IMG/VR virus record: IMGVR_UViG_3300009155_000044
Location: 56,074-120,073 of that record
Length of the DNA: 64,000 bases
Strand: one strand, 5' to 3'
DNA from: a virus
Below, one piece after another: positions 24,326 through 32,467 of this stretch (the first letter of the stretch is position 1; the number at the start of each line of letters is the position of its first letter). The notes beneath the pieces were generated by a model. It made no database searches and was not told the DNA's origin. It worked only from the letters and a program-made list of their open reading frames with translations. Both the position numbers and the translations under genes were made by a program.

Positions 24326-25297
24326 ATGAGTATTTTTGACGAACAAGTATCTAGAAAACCCAACCTTTATCCCTGGACAGAGCAATTTATTGATGCTATG
24401 CATAACAATGCGTGGTCTCATAAAAGGTGGAATTTTAAATCGGACGTTCAAGATTTTAAAGTCTCATTGAGCGAGAGAGATAGGGAAATCATCATTCGCA
24501 CATTGTCTGCGATTGGGCAAATTGAAGTTGCCGTTAAAACATTTTGGGCAAAATTAGGAGATAATCTTCCTCATCCAGCCATTCAAGATCTTGGTTTTGT
24601 AATGGCAAATACAGAAGTTGTTCATAATAATGCTTATGAAGCACTACTAACAATACTTGATTTAAATGATGTGTTTGAGGAGAATCTCAAACTTGATTGG
24701 ATTCAAGGAAGAGTGAAGTATTTGAAAAAGTATACTCATCGCTATTATAAAGATTCTAAAAAACAATTTCTTTATAGCATCATTTTGTTCACTCTCTTTG
24801 TCGAAAATGCTTCGTTATTCAGTCAGTTTTATGTTATTAACTGGTTTGGTAAAAATAACTTACTAAAAGATACTAATCAGCAAGTTAGATATACTAAAAA
24901 TGAAGAGATGATTCATGGTCTTATTGGAATTCAAATCATCAATGATATTAGAAAAGAGTTCCCAGAATTATTTGATGCTGAACTAGAAGGGAGAATTTTG
25001 CACGAAGCTCAAGAAGCTTTAGTTGCAGAGTCTAAAATTATTGATTGGATTGTTAATGGAGCCGAAGAAGACTTATTATCTGCCTCAATTCTTAAAGAAT
25101 TTGTGAAAAATAGAATCAATGAATCTTTCGGTTTGATTGGATTCAAGAAGGCTTTTTCAATTGATGACGAACTTCTTGCAAAAACAAAATGGTTTGATGA
25201 GAGTTTATACGGAAATACAGCGTCTGATTTCTTTTACAGTACTCCAGTAGAGTATTCTAAAGATAATAAGAGTTTTGATGAAAATGATTTATTCTAA
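24326..25297 (+). CDS. nrdB: Ribonucleotide reductase class I, beta subunit
   Basis: A 323-residue beta subunit that holds the di-iron/tyrosyl radical cofactor and passes the radical to NrdA. The ligand pattern is visible: E67 (QIEVAV), E97-x-x-H100 with radical Tyr104 (NTEVVHNNAY), E160 (LFVENASLF) and E194-x-x-H197 (NEEMIH). So it is a tyrosine-bearing subunit rather than a Tyr-less class Ic type. I start at ATG 24326 (MSIFDEQVSRKPNLYPW); an upstream TTG at 24251 would add a hydrophobic tail not expected in the family. The last codons (ENDLF) lie in DNA that is duplicated downstream of the next gene. Confidence 0.95.
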   Translation: MSIFDEQVSRKPNLYPWTEQFIDAMHNNAWSHKRWNFKSDVQDFKVSLSERDREIIIRTLSAIGQIEVAVKTFWAKLGDNLPHPAIQDLGFVMANTEVVHNNAYEALLTILDLNDVFEENLKLDWIQGRVKYLKKYTHRYYKDSKKQFLYSIILFTLFVENASLFSQFYVINWFGKNNLLKDTNQQVRYTKNEEMIHGLIGIQIINDIRKEFPELFDAELEGRILHEAQEALVAESKIIDWIVNGAEEDLLSASILKEFVKNRINESFGLIGFKKAFSIDDELLAKTKWFDESLYGNTASDFFYSTPVEYSKDNKSFDENDLF

Positions 25298-25338
25298 AAA
25301 ACTGGAGATTTATTAATAAGACATTATAACTAACATAG
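25286..25338 (+). repeat. Imperfect direct repeat, copy 1 (nrdB end)
   Basis: It begins with the exact 15-mer GATTTATTCTAAAAA (25286-25300), which includes the nrdB stop, and continues with GATTTATTAATAAG and CTAACATAGAAAA. Copy 2 lies at 26302-26357, just before nrdA, and the two copies bracket the fucose-synthase gene. Confidence 0.75.
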
Positions 25339-25344
25339 AAAAGT

Positions 25345-26286
25345 ATGTTCATGGACAGTAAAAGTAAAATCCTGATTGCGGGAGCTAAGGGAATGGTTGG
25401 ATCTGCAATCATAAGAAAATTAAAAGAAAAAGGATATAATAATATCGTTGCTGGAACTCGCGATTTGGTTGATTTCACAAATTCCAAAGAAACTAAATAT
25501 TTCTTTAGTAGAGTAAAACCTGATTACGTGTTTGTTGCCGCTGCCAAGGTTGGTGGTATTATTGCAAACAATAATTACAAAGCAGATTTTCTTTATGAAA
25601 ATTTGATGATTCAGAATAATATTATTCATAATGCCTATAATTTTGGAGTTAAAAAACTTCTGTTTCTTGGTTCTTCCTGCATCTATCCAAGACTTGCCAC
25701 TCAACCAATCACAGAAGATCAGTTGATGACTGGCGCTCTGGAGCCTACGAATGATGCCTATGCAATTGCAAAGATTGCTGGAATTAAACTATGTGAAGCA
25801 TATCGTCAGCAGTATGGATTTAATGCTATTTCTTTGATGCCAACAAATCTTTACGGTCCTAATGATAATTTTGATTTAGAAACATCACATGTTCTTCCTG
25901 CAATGATTTCAAAGTTTCACAATGCCCTTAACTATAGCAAACACTGTGAAGTGAAGCTTTGGGGAGATGGTTCTACAATGCGTGAGTTTTTACACGTTGA
26001 TGATTTGGCAGATGCATGTTATATTTGTATGCAGAACTACGATGAAATGGGACATATTAATATTGGAACTGGTGAGGACATAATGATTAAACAACTGGCA
26101 GGGATAATTGCCAATATCGTTGGTTATGATCGTGATATTAACTGGGATACAACAAAACCAAATGGAACTCCAAGAAAAGTTTTAAATATAGATAAAATTA
26201 AATCCTTTGGTTGGCAGCCTAAAATTAATCTCTGTGAAGGTATTGAAAAAACTTATGAATGGTATAAGAAAAATATTATCGTTTAA
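25345..26286 (+). CDS. fcl: GDP-L-fucose synthase
   Basis: A 313-residue short-chain epimerase/reductase that converts GDP-4-keto-6-deoxy-mannose to GDP-L-fucose. The NADP-binding motif AGAKGMVGSAI is at residues 12-22, followed by SSCIYPR (the family's S-S-C-I-Y-P catalytic-loop signature) and DAYAIAKIAG (catalytic Y-x-x-x-K). PTNLYGPNDNFD and GDGSTMREFLHVDDLA complete the family pattern. The partner Gmd is encoded at 41154. The gene splits the nrdB-nrdA pair and is flanked by imperfect direct repeats, which suggests insertion as a cassette. Base composition is normal for the window. Start: ATG 25345 or the ATG two codons later. Confidence 0.94.
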   Translation: MFMDSKSKILIAGAKGMVGSAIIRKLKEKGYNNIVAGTRDLVDFTNSKETKYFFSRVKPDYVFVAAAKVGGIIANNNYKADFLYENLMIQNNIIHNAYNFGVKKLLFLGSSCIYPRLATQPITEDQLMTGALEPTNDAYAIAKIAGIKLCEAYRQQYGFNAISLMPTNLYGPNDNFDLETSHVLPAMISKFHNALNYSKHCEVKLWGDGSTMREFLHVDDLADACYICMQNYDEMGHINIGTGEDIMIKQLAGIIANIVGYDRDINWDTTKPNGTPRKVLNIDKIKSFGWQPKINLCEGIEKTYEWYKKNIIV

Positions 26287-26301
26287 TCATCTAGGTAAAG
26301 C

Positions 26302-26357
26302 GATTTATTCTAAAAAAATATAGATTTAATAAATAATATAATATAATTAACATGGAA
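26302..26357 (+). repeat. Imperfect direct repeat, copy 2 (nrdA start)
   Basis: It starts with the same exact 15-mer GATTTATTCTAAAAA (26302-26316), then GATTTAATAAATAA and TTAACATGGAAAA, the last including the nrdA ATG. It aligns along about 55 nt with copy 1, in which the corresponding start codon is ATA. Confidence 0.75.
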
Positions 26358-29129
26358 AAAAATATTTACTGGCTCAATGCAGATTCTCGCAAATTTTTAA
26401 GCAGCGGTTATTTGATGGACGGCGAAACTGCTGAGCAGAGAATATCTGATGTTGCACAAACAGCAGAAAGTCTTTTATCTGTAAGCGAGGATTGTATTAC
26501 TAAAGTTAATGATTACCTCAAATGCAAAAGTTTTGCTGAGAAGTTCGCAGACTATCTTGAGCGTGGATTTTATTCATTATCATCTCCTAATTGGTCAAAC
26601 TTTGGCAGAAAAAGAGGTCTTCCAATTTCTTGTTTTGGAACTTATCTAGAAGATTCTATCGAGTCTATTACTGGTCATAAACTTGCTGAAATCAGCATGA
26701 TGACAAAATCTGGGGGAGGCACTAGCGCATTTTTTGGCAATGTTCGTCCTAGAGGATCTAAAATTTCATCTGGTGGAGAATCAACAGGTTCAGTTCATTT
26801 TATGGAACTCTACGATAAGATGATGACTGTTGTCTCTCAGGGAAATACGAGAAGAGGAGCTTGTGCAATATATCTTCCAATTGATCATGGTGATATCGAA
26901 GAATTTTTAAAAATTAAATCAGAAGGAAATGATATTCAAGAACTCTCAATTGGAGTCTGCGTCACTAATAAGTGGATGCAGGACATGATTGATGGCAATA
27001 AAGAAAATAGAAGAATCTGGGGTCTTGTGATTCAAAAGAGATTTGAAAGCGGATATCCATACATCTTTTTCTCTGATAACGCTAATGATCAAGCCCCTCA
27101 AGTTTATAAAGATAAAAATTTAAAAATCAGTCATTCAAATCTTTGCGTCACTGGAGATCAAAGGGTTATTTCTAATTTTGGAATTTTAACGGCAAAAGAA
27201 CTCTATGAAAATGGAGATGAGTTAATTCTTTTTGATAATGAAAAAGAAGTAAAAGCATCAAAAATGAAATTAGTTGAGAAAGATGCTGATGTTTTTGAAA
27301 TTAAACTTGAGAATGGAATGTCGCATAAAATTACATCCTATCATAAAGTTTCTACAAAAGATGGGGATATAGCATGTCACGATTTAAAAATTGGAGATTC
27401 TGTTGCGGTTCAAACAAATAAGGGAATTTTTGGAAATAATGATATGACCAAAGAAGCATTTCTTCTTGGTTTATATCAAGCTGATGGAACTCAACATAAA
27501 GATTATATTATGATTGATATTTGGAGAAATGATTTTGATTTAATTGAAGAAGTTCAAAATGCTCATGATTTCGTATCTGATAAATATAAAACTCAAATTT
27601 CTCTCTATAATAATAGAGTTTATCAAAACGCTAGTTTTTGCAACTGTGTTGTTGCTGAAGGGTCTCATGAGAAAAAAAGACTATCTAGTAAAGCACTTAA
27701 AAAAGCATTGAATTTTGAAAAAGGATACGTTCCAGAATGGATCTGGTCGTCCAATGAAGAAACGCTATGGCAATACATTAGAGGTCTTTACTATGCAGAC
27801 GGAACTGTGTTTAAATCTAAATCATCTGGAGAACCACTTCAAATTTCACTAGCTTCAATTAACAAAGAATTTCTAGAAGAAGTGCAAATTATTTTAGCAA
27901 ATCTTGGAATGCAATCATCAATTCGCCTTTTAAGAGAAAGTTGTGAGTCGTTACTTCCTGATGGACATGGAGGAAACAAAATGTATAAAACTAAAACTGC
28001 TTGGAGATTAATTATTGGAAATAAAAATGATGCATTAGTTTTTAATAAAAATACTAAATTTCTTGATAGAAAAAATATTATTCTAGAGGATCGTGAATAT
28101 AGAGATAATACTAAAAAATTCTATAAAGTTTCATCTATTTCTAATATTGGGCAAGAGGATGTCTATTGTTGCACAGTAGAATCAAAATCTCATCACTGGA
28201 TCTGCAATGGAGTTGTTACTCACAACTGTAATGAAATAATGCTTGCTGATTCTCCAACAGAATCTTTTGTTTGTAATTTGTCATCTCTGAATCTGGATAA
28301 GTGGGAAGAGTGGAAAGATACTGATGCTGTTGAAACAATGGTATTTTTCTTGGATGCTGTCATGACAGAGTTTATTAATAAAACTGAAAACATGGCATTC
28401 ATGAGTCATGCTCGCAACTTTGCAATCAATCAGAGAGCGCTTGGTATTGGAGTTCTTGGTTGGCATTCACTACTTCAGTCTAAAATGATTCCTTTTGAAT
28501 CAATGGATGCTAAAATTTTAAATAACCAAATTTGGAAAACAATCAGAAATCGCGCCGATGTGGCTACTGAGAAATTAGCTGAAATCTATGGAGAACCAGC
28601 ATTACTTGAAGGATATGGTCGTCGTAATGTGACTACAATAGCTGTAGCTCCAACAGTAAGCTCAAGCTTTATTCTTGGTCAAGTCTCTCAGGGCATTGAA
28701 CCTTTAAATGGCAATTACTTTGTTAAAGGATTAGCTAAGGGCGATTTCTCTTATCAAAATCCCTATTTAGAAAAATTGCTAATTGAAAAAAATCAAAACT
28801 CCGCAGAAGTTTGGAAATCTATTTTAATTCGAGGAGGATCTGTTGCTCATTTAGATTTCTTGTCTGAAAATGAAAAAGCTACTTTTAAAACTTTTGGAGA
28901 AATCTCTCAGAAAGAAATTATCATTCAAGCCTCTCAACGTCAAAAATACATTGACCAAGGTCAAAGCTTAAACATCATGATTCCTCCTTCAGCATCTGCC
29001 AAAGAAGTTAATCAACTTATGATTTTTGCATGGGAACAAGGAATCAAAGGCTTGTATTATCAAAAGAGCGCTAATCCAGCGCAAGAACTAGCTCGCTCTA
29101 TTCTCAATTGCGAATCATGCCAAGCATAA
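26352..29129 (+). CDS. nrdA: Ribonucleotide reductase class I alpha subunit with intein
   Basis: A 925-residue precursor whose spliced product would be about 564 residues. The host parts show SPNWSNFGRKRGLPISCFGT (first redox Cys), SGGESTGSVHF, QGNTRRGACAIYLP and ISHSNL|CNEI with the thiyl-radical cysteine. Then come CNLSSLNL (second redox Cys), APTVSSSFILGQVSQGIEP and a C-terminal CESCQA pair. There is no N-terminal ATP cone, as in many phage enzymes. A 361-residue intein (27144-28226) sits directly in front of the catalytic cysteine, so the enzyme can only work after splicing. TATAAT lies 4 nt before the ATG. It pairs with nrdB although fcl lies between them. Confidence 0.95.
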   Translation: MEKNIYWLNADSRKFLSSGYLMDGETAEQRISDVAQTAESLLSVSEDCITKVNDYLKCKSFAEKFADYLERGFYSLSSPNWSNFGRKRGLPISCFGTYLEDSIESITGHKLAEISMMTKSGGGTSAFFGNVRPRGSKISSGGESTGSVHFMELYDKMMTVVSQGNTRRGACAIYLPIDHGDIEEFLKIKSEGNDIQELSIGVCVTNKWMQDMIDGNKENRRIWGLVIQKRFESGYPYIFFSDNANDQAPQVYKDKNLKISHSNLCVTGDQRVISNFGILTAKELYENGDELILFDNEKEVKASKMKLVEKDADVFEIKLENGMSHKITSYHKVSTKDGDIACHDLKIGDSVAVQTNKGIFGNNDMTKEAFLLGLYQADGTQHKDYIMIDIWRNDFDLIEEVQNAHDFVSDKYKTQISLYNNRVYQNASFCNCVVAEGSHEKKRLSSKALKKALNFEKGYVPEWIWSSNEETLWQYIRGLYYADGTVFKSKSSGEPLQISLASINKEFLEEVQIILANLGMQSSIRLLRESCESLLPDGHGGNKMYKTKTAWRLIIGNKNDALVFNKNTKFLDRKNIILEDREYRDNTKKFYKVSSISNIGQEDVYCCTVESKSHHWICNGVVTHNCNEIMLADSPTESFVCNLSSLNLDKWEEWKDTDAVETMVFFLDAVMTEFINKTENMAFMSHARNFAINQRALGIGVLGWHSLLQSKMIPFESMDAKILNNQIWKTIRNRADVATEKLAEIYGEPALLEGYGRRNVTTIAVAPTVSSSFILGQVSQGIEPLNGNYFVKGLAKGDFSYQNPYLEKLLIEKNQNSAEVWKSILIRGGSVAHLDFLSENEKATFKTFGEISQKEIIIQASQRQKYIDQGQSLNIMIPPSASAKEVNQLMIFAWEQGIKGLYYQKSANPAQELARSILNCESCQA
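27144..28226 (+). mobile_element. Intein with LAGLIDADG endonuclease in NrdA
   Basis: Residues 265-625 of the NrdA precursor. The N-terminus is Cys1 (CVTGDQRVISNFGILTAKEL) and block B is KITSYHKVST. Two LAGLIDADG-type motifs, LLGLYQADGT and IRGLYYADGT, mark a homing endonuclease of the dodecapeptide type. The C-terminal blocks are YCCTVESKSHHWICNGVVTH then N, followed by +1 Cys. This is a standard class 1 intein with a complete-looking endonuclease. The +1 residue is the catalytic cysteine of the host enzyme. Confidence 0.95.
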
Positions 29130-29153
29130 TTCCAGTCAAATTATTAAAAAAAA

Positions 29154-29160
29154 GTGTATT
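29154..29160 (+). promoter_or_regulatory. GTGTATT element, variant of GTGTAAA
   Basis: GTGTATT ends 7 nt before the ATG at 29168. TATTAT at 29157-29162 could act as a -10 hexamer. Confidence 0.3.
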
Positions 29161-29167
29161 ATTATTT

Positions 29168-30130
29168 ATGGAAATAGATTTTTCAGATAGAATTAAACAA
29201 CTCTTCGACTCTTCAGAATCAGCAAAAAGATCTGGACCAAAAAGTGCCGCACAAACTCCATCTGCTCCAAGTGATCGCAAAAAAGGATCGTCTAAAAATC
29301 CTAAAGGATCAGCTGGAGAAGATGGTGGGAAAATTGAATTTGCTGAAAAAATCATAAATTCTTTGCAGGAAAAAGTAAGATCTCATAATGAAAATCATAG
29401 TAAGAAAGTCTCTCTATCTCAACTAAAGAAAATCTATAGAAGAGGTCTTGGAGCGTTTTCTTTATCTCATCGTCCAGGTCAAACTAGAAGTAGTTGGGCT
29501 ATGGCTAGAGTGAATATGTTTTTAAAAATGCTTCGTGGTGAAAAAGTTAAAGACTCTTACAGAAGTGCTGATCAAGACGTTGCATCTGGAACAGAACTAT
29601 ATCATGAAGAAAAGCCAGAAGACTGTTTTTGGAAGTTTGATTCTATTGATTTTGATCTTGCCCGAATTGATTTAATCAAAGCTGGAGTCGATTTATTTAA
29701 TGAAGGAAATATTGATTTATCAGATATTGATTACTCTGAAGCTGAAAAGAAAACCTTAAATAAACCATTTAGACTTCCAACTGGATCTAATAAAAAATTT
29801 GGAGTTTATGTTAAAAATGATAAAGGAAATGTTGTAATTGTAAAGTTTGGCGATCCAAATATGGAAATTAAACGCGACGATCCAGCTAGACGTAAGAGTT
29901 ACAGAGCGAGGCATCAGTGCGATACTAACATTGGTCCAAAATGGAAAGCTAATTACTGGAGTTGCAAATTTTGGAGTAGCAAGCCAGTATCCTCTTTAGC
30001 ATCTGAGAATTATGATGATATTGATGAAGATGAAGAGGAATGGTTAGATGATGGTTTTATAGATCAAGAAGAGTTATTTGTTCACCTTCCAGAGCTTAGA
30101 GATATTCAAGAAAGCCTTGAAGATTTTTGA
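29168..30130 (+). CDS. Conserved phage protein of unknown function
   Basis: A 320-residue hydrophilic protein. I start at ATG 29168 (MEIDFSDRIKQLF); upstream codons look like leader DNA. After a Ser/Lys/Pro-rich linker (residues about 20-50) there is a helical segment, then GAFSLSHRPGQTRSSWAMAR near residues 95-115. A second conserved-looking block follows: VVIVKFGDPNMEIKRDDPAR, then RARHQCDTN and YWSCKFW at residues about 225-275. The C-terminus is acidic (DDIDEDEEEWLDDGFID). I recall these two blocks from uncharacterised proteins of other large phages and viruses, but know no function. Cys-containing ends could bind metal. Confidence 0.6.
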   Translation: MEIDFSDRIKQLFDSSESAKRSGPKSAAQTPSAPSDRKKGSSKNPKGSAGEDGGKIEFAEKIINSLQEKVRSHNENHSKKVSLSQLKKIYRRGLGAFSLSHRPGQTRSSWAMARVNMFLKMLRGEKVKDSYRSADQDVASGTELYHEEKPEDCFWKFDSIDFDLARIDLIKAGVDLFNEGNIDLSDIDYSEAEKKTLNKPFRLPTGSNKKFGVYVKNDKGNVVIVKFGDPNMEIKRDDPARRKSYRARHQCDTNIGPKWKANYWSCKFWSSKPVSSLASENYDDIDEDEEEWLDDGFIDQEELFVHLPELRDIQESLEDF

Positions 30131-30144
30131 TTTAAAAATTTGTG

Positions 30145-30172
30145 TTGAAGAAGTTGATTTGCAAGTTAAAAT
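30145..30172 (+). promoter_or_regulatory. Candidate sigma-70 promoter opening the glycan island
   Basis: TTGAAG (30145-30150), a 16-bp spacer and TAAAAT (30167-30172) lie 5 nt before the GTG start at 30178, the same geometry as the promoters at 42256, 44198 and 48898. Confidence 0.45.
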
Positions 30173-30177
30173 AGGTT

Positions 30178-30921
30178 GTGTCAGTTATTTTTACTTCTTA
30201 CTTCTCTCTCAAGAAGCATCCTAATGATCCTAATGATCGTTGGGTGATTGGTCGTCAAGCAGATGGCCGTGTCGCACAAAATGATTTTAAATATATTGAG
30301 TCTTGGTATAACTCAGTTAATGAGCTTTGTCTTGAGGGTCGTATTTTTTACGATAATTTATCTGATGAATTTTTAGAAAGATATACTACTAATAAAATTA
30401 AATTTATTAAAGTATTCCCATCAGATTACTCTAATAATGATTGGAGATTTTTTTGCTATCGAAATTTTTTAGAAGAAAATAAATTTGATAATATTTTTCT
30501 TACTGATGGATCCGATGTCATAGTTGTTCAAGATCCATCTAAAATAATTTCTTCATTTCCTAGCACAGATTTATTTGTATGTAAAGACAGCATGTCTCTT
30601 AGTGAGTTTAATTATTTAGAATTGCATAAGCAAGCTAGATGGGATGATTATGTTTTATTTGCTATAATGGCAAGCAGATGGGACTTAATCAATATGGGTG
30701 TAATTGGCGGGAATTACGATAACATAATGTCATTTTTAAATAAATTTTGTGAAACAAGAGTAAAATTAGGAGCACCAGAGTTTAATTCTGATATGTGGAC
30801 TGGACAATATGTATTTAGACATCTTTTATCTGAAAAATCTCTATTAATAGGGGATCCATTTACTAGTAATTTTAAAAAATATGAAAATGATAGAAAGGAT
30901 GTATATTTTATACATAAATGA
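30178..30921 (+). CDS. GT-A-like glycosyltransferase candidate
   Basis: A 247-residue protein starting with GTG, first gene of the glycan island. The pattern suggests a nucleotide-sugar transferase of the GT-A fold: an N-terminal strand (VIFTSYF), then NIFLTDGSDVIVVQDP with a D-x-x-D placed like a DxD metal site, then MGVIGGNYDNIMSFLNKFCE and a late EFNSDMWTGQYVF acidic motif. No CAZy family is clear. It overlaps the next gene by ATGA. No signal peptide or membrane segment is seen, so it would act in the cytoplasm. Confidence 0.55.
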   Translation: MSVIFTSYFSLKKHPNDPNDRWVIGRQADGRVAQNDFKYIESWYNSVNELCLEGRIFYDNLSDEFLERYTTNKIKFIKVFPSDYSNNDWRFFCYRNFLEENKFDNIFLTDGSDVIVVQDPSKIISSFPSTDLFVCKDSMSLSEFNYLELHKQARWDDYVLFAIMASRWDLINMGVIGGNYDNIMSFLNKFCETRVKLGAPEFNSDMWTGQYVFRHLLSEKSLLIGDPFTSNFKKYENDRKDVYFIHK

Positions 30922-31730
30922 AAAAACATATTTATCCATATATTATTGGTGGTCTCGGTAATATTTTATTTCAAATTGCTTGTATTTATGCATATGCATT
31001 AAAAAATAATTTAGATCCATTTTTATCTGAATCTTTATATATACAGACTAATCATCCTCATTTAAATACATATAAATGTAATTTTTTATCTAAATTAAAT
31101 TTTAAAGATTCAAATAAAGATTTTAAAATTTTAAAAGAAAAAACTTATAGGTATATCGATATTCCATCATATAATGATGATTTAATTTTTAGAGGATGTT
31201 TTCATAGCGAAAAATATTTTTTAAATTTTAAAAATGAAATTCTATCTTTATTTTCTTATGAAGATATAGAATTAAATAAAAAATATCAAGATATATTAAA
31301 TTTAAATAACACATGCTCACTTCATGTCAGGAGAGGTGATTACTTAACGCTTCCTCAAAACTATCCAATCCATGATGCTTGTTATTATAAAGAAGCTATT
31401 AAACATTTTAATAATGATACAATATTTATTGTATTTTCTAATGATATAGAATGGTGTAAAAATAATTTAAATAAATTATCATTAAATAAATTTATTTTCA
31501 TAGATAATAATAAAGATTATGAAGATTTATACTTAATGAGTAAATGTAAAAATAATATAATTACAAATTCTACATTTAGTTGGTGGGGGGCTTATTTAAA
31601 TCAAAATCAAAATAAAAAAATAATTGCACCTAAAATTTGGTTTAAAGATAATTATTTAAATGAAATATGTTTAAATAATACAAATGGATTTTTAGAAGAC
31701 TTAATACCCGAATCATGGATAACAATATAA
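30918..31730 (+). CDS. Alpha-1,2-fucosyltransferase (GT11)
   Basis: A 270-residue glycosyltransferase expected to move fucose from GDP-L-fucose to a terminal galactose. GT11 motifs are all visible: an N-terminal GGLGNILFQIACIYAYA (G-G-L-G-N-x-x-F-Q start), HVRRGDY near residue 136 (the H-x-R-R-x-D donor motif), FSNDIEWCKNN (F-S-x-D-x-x-W) near residue 174, and NSTFSWWGAYLN (N-S-(S/T)-F-S-W-W) near residue 215. Length fits the bacterial members. It overlaps the GT6 gene by 16 nt, and the enzymes making its donor are at 25345 and 41154. The gene is very AT-rich. The exact acceptor is not predictable. Confidence 0.9.
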   Translation: MKKHIYPYIIGGLGNILFQIACIYAYALKNNLDPFLSESLYIQTNHPHLNTYKCNFLSKLNFKDSNKDFKILKEKTYRYIDIPSYNDDLIFRGCFHSEKYFLNFKNEILSLFSYEDIELNKKYQDILNLNNTCSLHVRRGDYLTLPQNYPIHDACYYKEAIKHFNNDTIFIVFSNDIEWCKNNLNKLSLNKFIFIDNNKDYEDLYLMSKCKNNIITNSTFSWWGAYLNQNQNKKIIAPKIWFKDNYLNEICLNNTNGFLEDLIPESWITI

Positions 31731-32431
31731 AAATTGCAATATTAACAATAGCTACAAATAATTATAAAGATTTTTTAAATCCATTAATTGAATCTATTCA
31801 AGATAAATTTTTACCATTAAATACAAAAGATATTTTTGTATTTGCTGATAAAGATACAGTGTCTGATAAATATTCAAATGTAATATTTAATCAAATACAA
31901 CACGAACCTTGGCCGTTCATCACGTTAAAAAGATTTCATTATTTTGAAAAAGTATTGAAAGATTTAACTGATTATGATATGGTTATATATTTTGATTGTG
32001 ATTTAGAAGTTATTCAAAATATTAATGAATTTCCTGTATGCAGTTTATTCGGAGTAATGCATCCAGGAATTTATGCATATGGTAAAATGTGGGACATTGA
32101 GACAAATCCACAATCAACTGCATATATTTCTCTAGAAAATGAAGGTATTTATCATCAGGGATGTTTTTGGGGTGGATCATCTAATGAAATATGTAAAATG
32201 ATTTCTGAATTAAAAAATAATACACAAATAGATTTAGCTAATAATATTATAGCAAAATGGCATGATGAATCTCATTTAAATTCTTACTTATTTAAAAATA
32301 AAAATAAATTAATTACGATTTCATCATCATATTGTTATCCAGAAAATTGGGAACTTCCTATTGAAAAAATAATTATACATAAAGAAAAAAATATCAATCA
32401 ATATCCAAAATTTCCAGGAATAAATAAATAG
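31715..32431 (+). CDS. GT6-family glycosyltransferase (ABO transferase-like)
   Basis: A 238-residue enzyme of the family that contains human blood-group A/B transferases and alpha-1,3-galactosyltransferase. Signatures in order are EPWPFITLKRFHYF, YFDCDLEV (a DxD metal site), LFGVMHPGIY, PQSTAYI, YHQGCFWGGSSNE and WHDESHLNSYL. These match the mammalian HPGFY, PQSQAYI, GGFFGGS and WHDESHLNKYL blocks closely. The usual N-terminal membrane anchor is absent, so it is a soluble catalytic domain. At the two positions that set A versus B donor choice (human 266 and 268) my alignment puts Gln and Cys, unlike either, so the donor is open. The gene overlaps the fucosyltransferase gene that would make its acceptor. 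Confidence 0.9.
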   Translation: MDNNIKIAILTIATNNYKDFLNPLIESIQDKFLPLNTKDIFVFADKDTVSDKYSNVIFNQIQHEPWPFITLKRFHYFEKVLKDLTDYDMVIYFDCDLEVIQNINEFPVCSLFGVMHPGIYAYGKMWDIETNPQSTAYISLENEGIYHQGCFWGGSSNEICKMISELKNNTQIDLANNIIAKWHDESHLNSYLFKNKNKLITISSSYCYPENWELPIEKIIIHKEKNINQYPKFPGINK

Positions 32432-32467
32432 AATTAATAGAAAATAAATATATTATCAGTTAATATT

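Noticed and set aside
26352-26357. A second NrdA start or intron instead of an intein
   Set aside because: The interrupting sequence is in frame, begins with Cys, ends VVTHN before Cys and carries intein blocks, so it is spliced as protein, not RNA.
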